Of a stretch of 12,603 bases of DNA, positions 6,587 through 12,603 are shown piece by piece; within the stretch, counting starts at the first letter, position 1; each line of letters opens with the position of its first letter. The DNA is from an uncultured Salinimicrobium sp. (GTDB taxonomy: Bacteria > Bacteroidota > Bacteroidia > Flavobacteriales > Flavobacteriaceae). The position numbers and the translations under genes were made by a program. The notes beneath the pieces were generated by a model. The model had not been told where the DNA came from. It made no database searches and saw only the letters and a program-made list of their open reading frames with translations. Where the stretch lies: the NCBI GenBank assembly GCA_946887025.1, contig CAMPJY010000072.1, forward strand, positions 1 to 12,603, read 5' to 3'.

Positions 6587-7534
6587 TCAAAGGTCATAAA
6601 TATTTTCATAGGGATTACCAGGGGTGACGAAAAATTCTCCTGTCACATAGCGAAACTTTCGGCTTATACTGGCGATCTCCATCATGTCTTCCTCCTGTAA
6701 CTTCAACTCTGCACTTCTAAGGTTAGATATTATATGTTCCCGGGAGGTCGATTTGGGTATGACGGCAGTACCCCTTGTCACGGCCCATTTAATTAAGACT
6801 TGCGCCGGAGTGACGCCGTGTCTTTCGGCTACTCTTTTTATAACAGGATCATCCAGCAGGGAAGGTTCATTTTCTGCCTTCATCTCTTTAGACCTGTCTC
6901 CGCTGCCAAGAGGGGAGTAAGCGGTGACGAGAATGTTGTTTTCCGTGCAGAACTCCAGCAGCTCGGGTTGCTGCAAAAAAGGATGCAGCTCTATCTGATT
7001 CATTTCCGGAACCTCCCCGGCTCCTGTCATCAGGTCAGTAAGCTTTTTCTGGCTGAAGTTGGAAACTCCCACATGTTTCACCAGCCCCTGTTTCTTGGCC
7101 TCCAGCATGGCTTCCCAGGTTTCCTTTATCGGTACTTCTTCCAGGGAAAGGTAATCAGAGTCACTTCCGGGGAAGGCTACTCCCTTTTTAAAGGCTACAG
7201 GCCAGTGGATGAGATACAGGTCGAGATATTCGAGCTGCAGATCCTGCAGGGTCTTTTTCAGGGCGGGGATCACGTCTTCCCTTTTATGGGAATCATTCCA
7301 GAGTTTGGAAGTGATCCATACCTGCTCCCGTTTGATTTTTCCTTCTGAAAAGACTTTGGAGAAAGATTCCCCAATTTCGGCTTCATTTCCATAGGTAGCA
7401 GCGCAGTCGATGTGCCGATATCCTTCCTCAAGAGCAATTATAATGGCCTCTCCCACCTTTCCTTTTGCAGATTTCCAGGTGCCCAGTCCAATGGCGGGCA
7501 TTTCATCTCCATTCTCAAATTTCAGAATTTCCAT
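6587..7534 (-). CDS. Aldo/keto reductase
   Basis: A cytosolic NADPH-dependent carbonyl reductase of the AKR superfamily ((beta/alpha)8 barrel); the natural substrate cannot be read from sequence. With the start at 7534 it has 315 residues, normal for the family. A more distant start would add 17 residues in front of the conserved beginning FENGDEMPAIGLGTWKS and reach xerD. The catalytic tetrad is present: Asp43 and Tyr48 (HIDCAATYGNEAEIG), Lys77 (ITSKLWN) and His110 (DLYLIHWP). Further signatures are VGVSNF (155-160), NQIELHPFLQQ (179-189) and the NADP-phosphate region VIPKSTSREHI (258-268). The C-terminal loop ends PYENIYDL. It lies 54 bases behind xerD, probably in the same operon. Confidence 0.95.
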   Translation of the reverse strand: MEILKFENGDEMPAIGLGTWKSAKGKVGEAIIIALEEGYRHIDCAATYGNEAEIGESFSKVFSEGKIKREQVWITSKLWNDSHKREDVIPALKKTLQDLQLEYLDLYLIHWPVAFKKGVAFPGSDSDYLSLEEVPIKETWEAMLEAKKQGLVKHVGVSNFSQKKLTDLMTGAGEVPEMNQIELHPFLQQPELLEFCTENNILVTAYSPLGSGDRSKEMKAENEPSLLDDPVIKRVAERHGVTPAQVLIKWAVTRGTAVIPKSTSREHIISNLRSAELKLQEEDMMEIASISRKFRYVTGEFFVTPGNPYENIYDL

Positions 7535-7588
7535 TTTTTTTATAAAATTAAACGGAAAAGCAGGGAACGCCAAGTTTTTGTCCAAACT

Positions 7589-8485
7589 TTAGCGTCGGGG
7601 ATGGTATTTTTCAATAACCTCTCTGAGGTGCGACCTGTCGAGGTGCATGTAAATTTCGGTGGTGGTGATGCTCTCATGTCCAAGCATCTGCTGAATGGCT
7701 CTAAGATCGGCTCCATGCTCCAGTAAATGCGTGGCAAAGGAATGTCGGAAGGTGTGGGGACTGATGCTTTTATTTATTCCCGCCTTCTCTGCCAGCTGCC
7801 TGATAAGAGTGAAGATCATTGCCCTGGTAAGACCTGCTCCCCTGCGGTTCAGGAATAAAATGTCTTCAAAACCTTTCTTAATCTTCATATGCACCCTTAC
7901 CTGGTTCCGATAGATATTGATAAACTTCCTGGTTTCTTCAGCTATGGGGACAAAACGCTGTTTATTCCCTTTTCCCAGAACCATGATAAAACCTTCCTCA
8001 AAGAACAGGTCGGACATTCTAAGTTGAGTGAGTTCTGTCACCCGAAGCCCACAACCATAAAGGGTCTCAAGAATAGCCCGGTTTCTTTCCCCTTCTGGTT
8101 TGCCCAGATCTATGGCAGCTATCAATTGATCTATTTCAGCTGTGGATAGGGTGTCGGGGAGTTTACGTCCTATTTTAGGAGACTCTATCAGGTCGAGGGG
8201 ATTTATTTCCCTGTAATCTTCGAATACCAGAAAGTTAAAGAAGCTGCGAAGCCCGGAGATAATGCGTGACTGTGAACTGGCATTGACTTTCTTTGCAGTT
8301 TCATAGATAAAATGCTGGATCTCTTCTTCTGAAATATCGAGTGGACTTGCAGCAACATCACGTGTCTCCAGAAATTTTATCAGTTTCTGAACATCAAAAC
8401 TGTAATTTGAAACAGAATTGTCGGAAAGACCTCTCTCGATCCGGAGGTAATGCTGGTAATCTTTGAGGGCATGGGGCCAGGTCAT
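7589..8485 (-). CDS. xerD: Site-specific tyrosine recombinase XerD
   Basis: XerD acts with a partner Xer recombinase at dif to resolve chromosome dimers under FtsK control. The protein has 298 residues, exactly the E. coli XerD length. It shows the N-terminal SAM-like core-binding domain (about 1-95, YLRIERGLSDNSVSNY) and the C-terminal catalytic domain with all active residues: Arg148 (GCGLRVTEL), Lys172 (GKGNKQR), His244 and Arg247 (HTFRHSFATHLLEHGAD), His270 (LGHESI) and the nucleophile Tyr279 (TEIYMHLD). It is a housekeeping Xer and not a phage or island integrase: it has the canonical length and sits among core genes near aroQ. It is the first gene of a probable operon with the aldo/keto reductase and the 6103-6555 lipoprotein. 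Confidence 0.95.
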   Translation of the reverse strand: MTWPHALKDYQHYLRIERGLSDNSVSNYSFDVQKLIKFLETRDVAASPLDISEEEIQHFIYETAKKVNASSQSRIISGLRSFFNFLVFEDYREINPLDLIESPKIGRKLPDTLSTAEIDQLIAAIDLGKPEGERNRAILETLYGCGLRVTELTQLRMSDLFFEEGFIMVLGKGNKQRFVPIAEETRKFINIYRNQVRVHMKIKKGFEDILFLNRRGAGLTRAMIFTLIRQLAEKAGINKSISPHTFRHSFATHLLEHGADLRAIQQMLGHESITTTEIYMHLDRSHLREVIEKYHPRR

Positions 8486-8488
8486 GTG

Positions 8489-8496
8489 TAAATATA
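8489..8496 (-). promoter_or_regulatory. Possible -7 box of xerD, very short leader
   Basis: TATATTTA on the - strand is a 7-of-8 match to TAnnTTTG and ends only 3 bases before the xerD ATG. Transcription would begin at or next to the start codon. I see no good -33 TTTG at the expected distance, so confidence is low. Confidence 0.3.
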
Positions 8497-8540
8497 GGAG
8501 GTTTTCAGGGAAATTTACTTAGTAATACTTTAATAGAATC

Positions 8541-8574
8541 TTTGTTTTTCTTAACAGCTCCAGGCCTACTTTTG
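8541..8574 (+). promoter_or_regulatory. Promoter of the outer-membrane barrel gene at 8600
   Basis: TTTG at 8541-8544 and TACTTTTG at 8567-8574 match both Bacteroidota promoter elements exactly, with 22 bases between them (long but within the described range). The implied start is near 8581, about 19 bases before the ATG. Confidence 0.6.
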
Positions 8575-8599
8575 TAAGTTAACTATAAAACATGAAATT

Positions 8600-9199
8600 A
8601 TGAAAAAGTCAGTTTTAGTTATTGTAATGATGATTATGAGTACCACCTTTATAAGCGCACAGGAATATGTTTACTTTGGTGTAAAGGGAGGGGTAAATTT
8701 CTCCTCCTTTAATGGAGATGGATACGACGATTTTGTTGATCCTGAGGAACGGACCTCTTTTCACCTGGGACTCTTAGCAGAAATTCCCGTAGGGGAGCGA
8801 TTTTCTATCCAGCCGGAGGTGCTGTATTCCGCGCAGGGTTATGACATTGCCAGCCGGGAGGATGCCAACGACCTGGAGTATCAGTTGGACTATATTAATG
8901 TTCCAATTCTTGCCAAATTCTATCTTTTCAACAGCTTCAGTTTAGAAGCCGGGCCTCAGATCGGTTTTCTCGTCAATGAGGAAATAGATGGCGATCCTAC
9001 AGGGGATGGCGGTGACCTGAACCTGGATGATGACCAGTTTAAAACTGTGGATTTTGGAATAGGCCTGGGGGCTTCTTATAAGTTCAGCAACTTCTTTATA
9101 TCCGGGAGATACAATCTTGGGTTGTCCGATATCTATGACATGGAAGGGGTTGACGCCAAGAATTCTGTAATTCAGGCTGGTGTGGGAGTGATGTTTTAA
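8600..9199 (+). CDS. Outer-membrane beta-barrel protein (PorT-like)
   Basis: The protein has 199 residues with a signal peptide (1-20, ending FISA before Gln21). The mature part is a small barrel of about eight strands: alternating hydrophobic strands such as YFGVKGGVNFSSF (25-37), FHLGLLAEIPV, FSIQPEVLYSAQGY, YQLDYINVPILAKFYLF (94-110), FSLEAGPQIGFLV, FGIGLGASYKF, FFISGRYNLGL and IQAGVGVMF. It ends in Phe, as expected for recognition by the BAM complex. The QPEVLYSAQGY...YINVPILAKFY pattern is diagnostic of the Bacteroidota PorT-like barrel family (PF13568 type). An acidic loop at 128-146 (DGDPTGDGGDLNLDDDQ) lies between strands and could bind divalent cations. The gene has its own promoter and terminator. 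Its physiological role is unknown. Confidence 0.88.
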   Translation: MKKSVLVIVMMIMSTTFISAQEYVYFGVKGGVNFSSFNGDGYDDFVDPEERTSFHLGLLAEIPVGERFSIQPEVLYSAQGYDIASREDANDLEYQLDYINVPILAKFYLFNSFSLEAGPQIGFLVNEEIDGDPTGDGGDLNLDDDQFKTVDFGIGLGASYKFSNFFISGRYNLGLSDIYDMEGVDAKNSVIQAGVGVMF

Positions 9200-9223
9200 T
9201 TTAAAAAACATGCATAGAAAAAG

Positions 9224-9251
9224 ACCTGCCTTAATACGGCAGGTTTTTTTA
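9224..9251 (+). terminator. Terminator of the 8600-9199 gene
   Basis: A 7-bp perfect stem (ACCTGCC 9224-9230, GGCAGGT 9238-9244) with a 7-base loop is followed by seven T residues. An A-rich stretch precedes it. Confidence 0.9.
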
Positions 9252-9297
9252 TTTAAATCCGGGACAGGGAGGGAATATACCTGTACGATTTGCCTTT

Positions 9298-9311
9298 CAT
9301 AAAATTTTATG
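9298..9311. repeat. 14-bp palindrome CATAAAATTTTATG
   Basis: This is a perfect 14-bp palindrome 67 bases upstream of the second barrel gene. It could be a dimeric regulator site, but AT-rich palindromes of this size arise by chance. Confidence 0.3.
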
Positions 9312-9377
9312 GTATTCGATTAACGTATTTGCAAATTTTTTAACTTGCTTGTTATTAATAATTTAAAACAACACATT

Positions 9378-9857
9378 ATGAAGAAAATTCTATTTTTTAT
9401 TAGTTTCCTTTTGATGGGATTTGTTGGACAAGCTCAGGGAGATCTGAGATTAGGTATAAATGCCGGACTCCCGGTTGGGGATGCAGACAGTTTTACGAGT
9501 TTTAATCTCGGGGCAGATGTATCCTATCTTTTTGGGGTTGGGGATAGTTTTAGTGCAGGGCCCATGGTTGGGGTTTCACATTTCTTTGGAAAAGAAGAGA
9601 ATGGATTTGAAGTCGATGATATTACTTTTCTTCCCATTGCCGCCACCGGAAGAATCGGTTTTAACGGGGGATTCTTTCTTGGAGCAGATCTTGGCTATGC
9701 CCTTGGGATAAACGAGGGAAACGATGGGGGTTTCTACTATAAGCCAAAAATAGGGTATAGCTTCGGAATGATGAATGTCAATTTAGCTTATTCCGGGATA
9801 AGTTCGGATGGTTTTACCACTTCAGCCATTACTGCGGGAGTCGAATTCGACCTGTAG
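9378..9857 (+). CDS. Small outer-membrane beta-barrel protein
   Basis: The start at 9378 gives 159 residues and a clear signal peptide (MKKILFFISFLLMGFVGQAQ, cleavage after residue 20). A TTG start 33 bases earlier would put 11 extra residues in front of it and is rejected. The mature protein is Gly/Phe-rich with about eight alternating strands (LRLGINAGLPVG, FNLGADVSYLFG, FSAGPMVGVSHFF, FLPIAATGRIGF, FFLGADLGYALG, FYYKPKIGYSFG, MNVNLAYSGI, SAITAGVEFDL), fitting an 8-strand barrel. Its last residues are FDL, so the terminal aromatic lies two positions in. It belongs to the same broad class as the preceding barrel but is clearly divergent from it, so it is not a recent tandem copy. It has its own terminator. 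Function unknown. Confidence 0.85.
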   Translation: MKKILFFISFLLMGFVGQAQGDLRLGINAGLPVGDADSFTSFNLGADVSYLFGVGDSFSAGPMVGVSHFFGKEENGFEVDDITFLPIAATGRIGFNGGFFLGADLGYALGINEGNDGGFYYKPKIGYSFGMMNVNLAYSGISSDGFTTSAITAGVEFDL

Positions 9858-9877
9858 GGATTATATTTTTATTAAAG

Positions 9878-9908
9878 AAAGCGGAAATTAAAAGTTTCCG
9901 CTTTTTTT
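9878..9908 (+). terminator. Terminator of the 9378-9857 gene
   Basis: A 10-bp perfect stem (AAAGCGGAAA 9878-9887, TTTCCGCTTT 9895-9904) with a 7-base loop is followed by a T-run. It ends only 25 bases before the aroQ start. Confidence 0.92.
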
Positions 9909-9921
9909 GTTCCTGAATTTT

Positions 9922-9929
9922 TACCTTTA
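9922..9929 (+). promoter_or_regulatory. Possible -7 box of aroQ, very short leader
   Basis: TACCTTTA is a 7-of-8 match to TAnnTTTG and lies 4 bases before the aroQ ATG, the same geometry as in front of xerD. The -33 region would fall in the T-run of the preceding terminator. Without this box aroQ would depend on read-through of that terminator. Confidence 0.35.
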
Positions 9930-9933
9930 CCTT

Positions 9934-10362
9934 ATGAAACTACTTATCATTAATGGGCCCAACCTCAACCTGCTAGGCAGCAGGGAGCCCGGCACCTACG
10001 GAAACCGCAATTTCAATGATTATCTGGAAGAATTGCGGCAGGAGTTCAGCTCCCATGAACTGGGATATTTTCAGTCAAATATAGAAGGGGAGATCATAGA
10101 TGCCTTGCAGAAAGCCGATAAGGAATATGAAGGGATTATACTCAATGCCGCGGCTTACACTCATACCTCAGTTGGAATAGGGGATGCTGTGAAAGCGATA
10201 GGGATACCTGTGGTGGAGGTACATATTTCCAATACTCATTCAAGGGAAGAGTTCCGCCATTATTCTTATATCGCACCCAATGCCAAAGGAGTAATCCTGG
10301 GATTCGGGCTCTTGAGTTACAAACTGGCAATATTAAGTTTTACAACCTCCCCGAGGGAATAA
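9934..10362 (+). CDS. aroQ: 3-Dehydroquinate dehydratase, type II
   Basis: The enzyme dehydrates 3-dehydroquinate to 3-dehydroshikimate, the third step of the shikimate pathway, as a cytosolic dodecamer. The start at 9934 gives 142 residues (family 140-155) beginning with the invariant LIINGPNLNLLGSREPGTYG. A start 27 bases earlier lies inside the preceding terminator's T-run and is rejected. The catalytic residues by comparison with the M. tuberculosis enzyme are Arg17, Tyr22 (lid Tyr), Asn71, His77, His97 and Arg108, in the motifs FQSNIEGEII (46-55), LNAAAYTHTSVGIGDA (70-85) and VEVHISNTHSREEFRHYSY (94-112). The C-terminal GFGLLSYKLAI is typical. In many Bacteroidota aroQ is divergent from xerD; here two barrel genes lie between them. 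Confidence 0.96.
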   Translation: MKLLIINGPNLNLLGSREPGTYGNRNFNDYLEELRQEFSSHELGYFQSNIEGEIIDALQKADKEYEGIILNAAAYTHTSVGIGDAVKAIGIPVVEVHISNTHSREEFRHYSYIAPNAKGVILGFGLLSYKLAILSFTTSPRE

Positions 10363-10376
10363 TTTAGCGTCTTGAC

Positions 10377-10406
10377 AAAAAAAACCCGGAGACTAGTCTC
10401 CGGGTT
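10377..10406 (-). terminator. Terminator of lpdA
   Basis: A perfect 24-bp inverted repeat (arms AACCCGGAGA 10383-10392 and TCTCCGGGTT 10397-10406, loop CTAG) is followed on the - strand by eight T residues (10384-10377). On the + strand no T-run follows, so it should stop lpdA and aroQ only weakly. Confidence 0.9.
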
Positions 10407-10416
10407 ATATTGGGTG

Positions 10417-10446
10417 GTAGGGAAACGCAATGAATTGCGTCTCTAC
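10417..10446. repeat. Degenerate palindromic repeat with GTAGAGACGCAAT arm
   Basis: The right arm read on the - strand is GTAGAGACGCAAT (10446-10434). The left arm on the + strand is GTAGGGAAACGCAAT (10417-10431). They pair over about 13 bp with one G-U and a 2-base AA bulge, with GA at the tip. It begins one base after the lpdA stop codon, between the stop and the true terminator. The GTAGAGACGC...GCGTCTCTAC type of palindrome is one I associate with dispersed repeats in Bacteroidota and cyanobacteria (recollection, not a search). Confidence 0.55.
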
Positions 10447-10447
10447 T

Positions 10448-11839
10448 CTACAAATGTATCACCTCTCCATACGCATCAGCAACGGCCTCCATGACGGCTT
10501 CGCTCATTGTAGGGTGTGGATGTATGGCTTTTAGGACTTCGTGTCCTGTGGTCTCTAATTTACGTCCTAAAACCGCTTCAGCTATCATGTCAGTCACCCC
10601 GGCACCGATCATGTGGCATCCAAGCCATTCCCCGTACTTGGCGTCAAAGATAACTTTAACAAACCCATCGGGAGTTCCTGCAGCTTTTGCTTTTCCGGAT
10701 GCTGAGAAAGGGAATTTCCCCACCTTCAGTTCGTATCCTGCTTCCTTAGCCTGCTTTTCAGTCATTCCGACGGAAGCTATTTCAGGAGTGGCGTAGGTAC
10801 ATCCGGGAATATTGCCGTAATCGATTGGCTCCACATGCAGGCCTGCGATCTTTTCTACACAGGTAATTCCTTCGGCAGAAGCCACGTGCGCAAGGGCAGG
10901 GCCTGCCACGACATCACCAATAGCATAGATACCTGCGACATTGGTCTGATACCATTCGTTAACAAGGATCTTATCCTTGTCAGTTTTTATACCCAGCTCC
11001 TCGAGGCCTATTTTCTCGATATTGGTCTTAATACCCACTGCAGAAAGAACTATGTCGGCTTCCAGAGTTTCTTCGCCTTTTTTGGACTTCACTTTGGCCT
11101 TGACGGTTTTTCCGGAGGTATCCACACTTTCCACAGAAGCATTGGTCATGACCTTGATCCCGGCTTTCTTGAAGCTGCGCTCGAATTGTTTGGAGATATC
11201 TTCGTCCTCCACCGGAACCACATTTGGAAGATATTCCACGATGGTCACCTCGGTACCCATGGTTTTGTAGAAATGCGCAAATTCCACTCCTATGGCTCCT
11301 GAACCTACGACAATCATTGATTTCGGCTGTTCCTTCAAACTCATGGCTTCGCGATAACCGATCACCTTCTTCCCGTCCTGTGGCAGATTTGGCAGTTCCC
11401 TTGAACGTGCCCCGGTGGCAACAATAATATGTTGCGCCTCATAATCGGTGGTTTTATTGTTCTTGTCAGTTACGGCAACCTTTTTTCCTGCTTTCAGCTT
11501 TCCAAACCCTTCGATCACATCGATCTTGTTCTTCTTCATAAGGAACTGGACTCCTTTGCTCATTCCATCGGCCACATTACGGCTGCGCTGGATAACTGCT
11601 GAAAAATCCTTGTCGGCTTTTTCTATTTTCAAACCATAATCTGAAGCATGGTTAAGATAATCGAATACCTGGGCGCTTTTTAGCAGCGCTTTGGTGGGAA
11701 TACAGCCCCAGTTGAGGCAAACTCCCCCCAGATTCTCCTTTTCTATAATGGCGGTCTTAAAACCCAGTTGCGAAGCCCTGATGGCAGTAACGTAACCTCC
11801 CGGGCCACTCCCTAAAACAATGATGTCGTATTTATTCAT
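10448..11839 (-). CDS. lpdA: Dihydrolipoyl dehydrogenase (E3)
   Basis: This FAD flavoprotein reoxidises the dihydrolipoyl groups of the pyruvate, 2-oxoglutarate and branched-chain dehydrogenase complexes and of the glycine cleavage system, with NAD+ as acceptor. The start at 11839 gives 463 residues, as is usual; a longer frame would add 54 residues that run through non-coding sequence. Domains in order are FAD-binding GSGPGG (10-15), redox disulfide Cys41/Cys46 (GGVCLNWGCIPTK), NAD-binding VVGSGAIGVEFAHF (177-190), second FAD contact YAIGDVVAGPALAHVASAEG (305-324), and a dimerisation domain with the catalytic His442/Glu447 pair (HPHPTMSEAV). All key residues are present. It appears monocistronic with its own terminator. 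A weak -7 box, TAAATTCG, lies at 11877-11870 on the - strand. Confidence 0.97.
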   Translation of the reverse strand: MNKYDIIVLGSGPGGYVTAIRASQLGFKTAIIEKENLGGVCLNWGCIPTKALLKSAQVFDYLNHASDYGLKIEKADKDFSAVIQRSRNVADGMSKGVQFLMKKNKIDVIEGFGKLKAGKKVAVTDKNNKTTDYEAQHIIVATGARSRELPNLPQDGKKVIGYREAMSLKEQPKSMIVVGSGAIGVEFAHFYKTMGTEVTIVEYLPNVVPVEDEDISKQFERSFKKAGIKVMTNASVESVDTSGKTVKAKVKSKKGEETLEADIVLSAVGIKTNIEKIGLEELGIKTDKDKILVNEWYQTNVAGIYAIGDVVAGPALAHVASAEGITCVEKIAGLHVEPIDYGNIPGCTYATPEIASVGMTEKQAKEAGYELKVGKFPFSASGKAKAAGTPDGFVKVIFDAKYGEWLGCHMIGAGVTDMIAEAVLGRKLETTGHEVLKAIHPHPTMSEAVMEAVADAYGEVIHL

Positions 11840-11959
11840 AGTTGGAATTTTTGAAATCGAATGAAAAGGCGAATTTACGGAATAATAACATAAATGGAAA
11901 AGAAAACATGGCCTGCCTGAATTGCTGGTCACGCAACCAGTCTGGAAAATATGGGGAAA

Positions 11960-11993
11960 TAAAAAAGGTTCCTTCTCTTGGAAGAAACCTTTT
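11960..11993 (-). terminator. Terminator of the collagen-like lipoprotein gene
   Basis: A 13-bp stem (11963-11975 with 11981-11993) has a 5-base loop. One position is C-A on the + strand but a G-U pair on the - strand. A T-run (CCTTTTTTATTT) follows on the - strand. It lies 21 bases behind the stop codon at 12015 and separates that gene from lpdA. Confidence 0.85.
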
Positions 11994-12014
11994 GATATCA
12001 AAGCCTGCCTGTTA

Positions 12015-12563
12015 TTATCGCAGCGGCTCTACAACATCCTTTTCCTGTTCCTTAAGAACGGACATAACGGCCTGGTAATCGGAAACGTCCACATTGTGAT
12101 CTACTGCGAAATCTGAAGGTACAACCACTACCCGGAAAGTCTGGTCATTGGTAAAGCCGGTGCTTAAGCTGCTGAGATCAAAATTTCCGTCAATTAGGAT
12201 CTCCACATCGATGTCCGTATGATTAAACACATACTGGATGGTTCCCTGGTCAAGAAAGAAGTTCTGGGGAATAAGACTCCAGGTATCGGTCCCATCTATT
12301 ACTTCCAGGCGATACACCAGAACTGCATCTGCATCGGGATTAATGGTCGCAACATTGTCGGGAATATTTATAAAGGCGGAATACATATTCAGGTCAGGGA
12401 AATATTCAAAATTCACTGTTTCTTCAAAGGTCCAGCCCAACCCATCAAGTCCATCTTCCCCCGGAGGTCCCGGAGGTCCCTGAGGACCTATGTCACCATC
12501 GCCGGTAGAACAGGAGGTGAAGGTAAATAAAACAATGCTCACTAAGGAAAGTAATTTTTTCAT
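12015..12563 (-). CDS. Collagen-like lipoprotein
   Basis: The protein has 182 residues and a type II signal peptide: MKK, hydrophobic core, FTSC with Cys18. Seven uninterrupted Gly-X-Y triplets follow at 23-43 (GDI GPQ GPP GPP GED GLD GLG), too few to form a long triple helix but enough for a stalk-like segment near the lipid anchor. The globular remainder (44-182) begins WTFEETVNFEY and contains VLVYRLEVIDGTDTWSLIPQ (82-101) and QYVFNHTDIDVEILIDGNFDLSSL, a beta-rich pattern I recognise from flavobacterial proteins found next to lpdA. Their function is unknown, and they are sometimes mislabelled after that neighbour. It should be anchored in the outer or inner membrane facing the periplasm or cell surface. 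It has its own terminator; the promoter lies at or beyond the window end. Confidence 0.85.
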   Translation of the reverse strand: MKKLLSLVSIVLFTFTSCSTGDGDIGPQGPPGPPGEDGLDGLGWTFEETVNFEYFPDLNMYSAFINIPDNVATINPDADAVLVYRLEVIDGTDTWSLIPQNFFLDQGTIQYVFNHTDIDVEILIDGNFDLSSLSTGFTNDQTFRVVVVPSDFAVDHNVDVSDYQAVMSVLKEQEKDVVEPLR

Positions 12564-12582
12564 CTTATTGGGTTTTAGGTTT

Positions 12583-12590
12583 AAAATCTA
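12583..12590 (-). promoter_or_regulatory. Possible -7 box for the collagen-like gene
   Basis: TAGATTTT on the - strand is a 7-of-8 match to TAnnTTTG, 19 bases before the ATG at 12563. The -33 element would lie outside the window, so this cannot be checked further here. Confidence 0.25.
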
Positions 12591-12603
12591 TACTTGCGGA
12601 ATT

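Noticed and set aside
6556..6609. 18-residue extension of the coiled-coil lipoprotein
   Set aside because: It would precede a complete lipoprotein signal peptide and overlap the end of the aldo/keto reductase gene.
7589..8485. Tyrosine recombinase as the mark of a mobile element or integron
   Set aside because: Length and motifs are those of the housekeeping XerD, the neighbours are core genes, and no att-like repeats or cargo genes flank it.
10835..11302. Long ORF antisense to lpdA
   Set aside because: It is the opposite-strand shadow of a strongly conserved gene and has a His/Gly/Phe-rich composition with no domain pattern; other long antisense frames over murA, the aldo/keto reductase and the collagen-like gene were dropped for the same reason.
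11840..12001. 54-residue N-terminal extension of lpdA
   Set aside because: The added residues are not protein-like, they run through the terminator of the neighbouring gene, and the FAD-binding N-terminus begins normally at 11839.

Overview
The window looks like a chromosomal segment of a marine-type member of the Flavobacteriaceae (Bacteroidota). The reasons are the gene families (a DUF4290 protein next to murA, PorT-like outer-membrane barrels, a collagen-like lipoprotein next to lpdA), the near absence of Shine-Dalgarno sequences, AT-rich leaders, and promoter boxes of the Bacteroidota form TTTG/TAnnTTTG. It is mostly ordinary housekeeping and cell-envelope sequence. I see no CRISPR array, transposase, prophage, defence island, tRNA or rRNA.

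Left part (1-2290): a cluster of four hairpins with related core sequences, at the window edge, precedes a two-gene unit on the + strand: a DUF4290 protein and murA, the first committed enzyme of peptidoglycan synthesis. MurA carries Asp where most bacteria have the fosfomycin-reactive Cys. A bidirectional terminator separates it from a convergent three-gene envelope operon on the - strand (4032 to 2303): a small lipoprotein, a secreted protein and a second lipoprotein. The last two share an LPP20/FlgT-like C-terminal pattern and overlap by ATGA.

Middle (4033-5950): an AT-rich stretch of about 510 bases without an obvious gene holds a divergent promoter, a possible + strand promoter and a hairpin. 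It leads to a 55-residue ORF that resembles the end of a winged-helix domain, followed by folE (GTP cyclohydrolase I). A short HPF-type ribosome hibernation factor converges on folE across a shared terminator.

Right part (6100-12603): a probable - strand operon runs xerD, an aldo/keto reductase, then a coiled-coil lipoprotein. Divergent from xerD are two separately terminated outer-membrane beta-barrel genes and then aroQ (3-dehydroquinate dehydratase). On the - strand, lpdA (dihydrolipoyl dehydrogenase) and a collagen-like lipoprotein each have their own terminator. A degenerate palindromic repeat sits directly behind the lpdA stop codon.

Functionally the window mixes peptidoglycan precursor synthesis (murA), folate/pterin and shikimate pathway steps (folE, aroQ), the E3 subunit of 2-oxoacid dehydrogenases (lpdA), chromosome dimer resolution (xerD), ribosome hibernation (hpf) and several exported proteins of unknown job. 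The most useful leads are the hairpin cluster at 3-123, the Asp-type MurA, the unlisted small winged-helix-like ORF at 4545-4712, and the palindromic repeat at 10417-10446.
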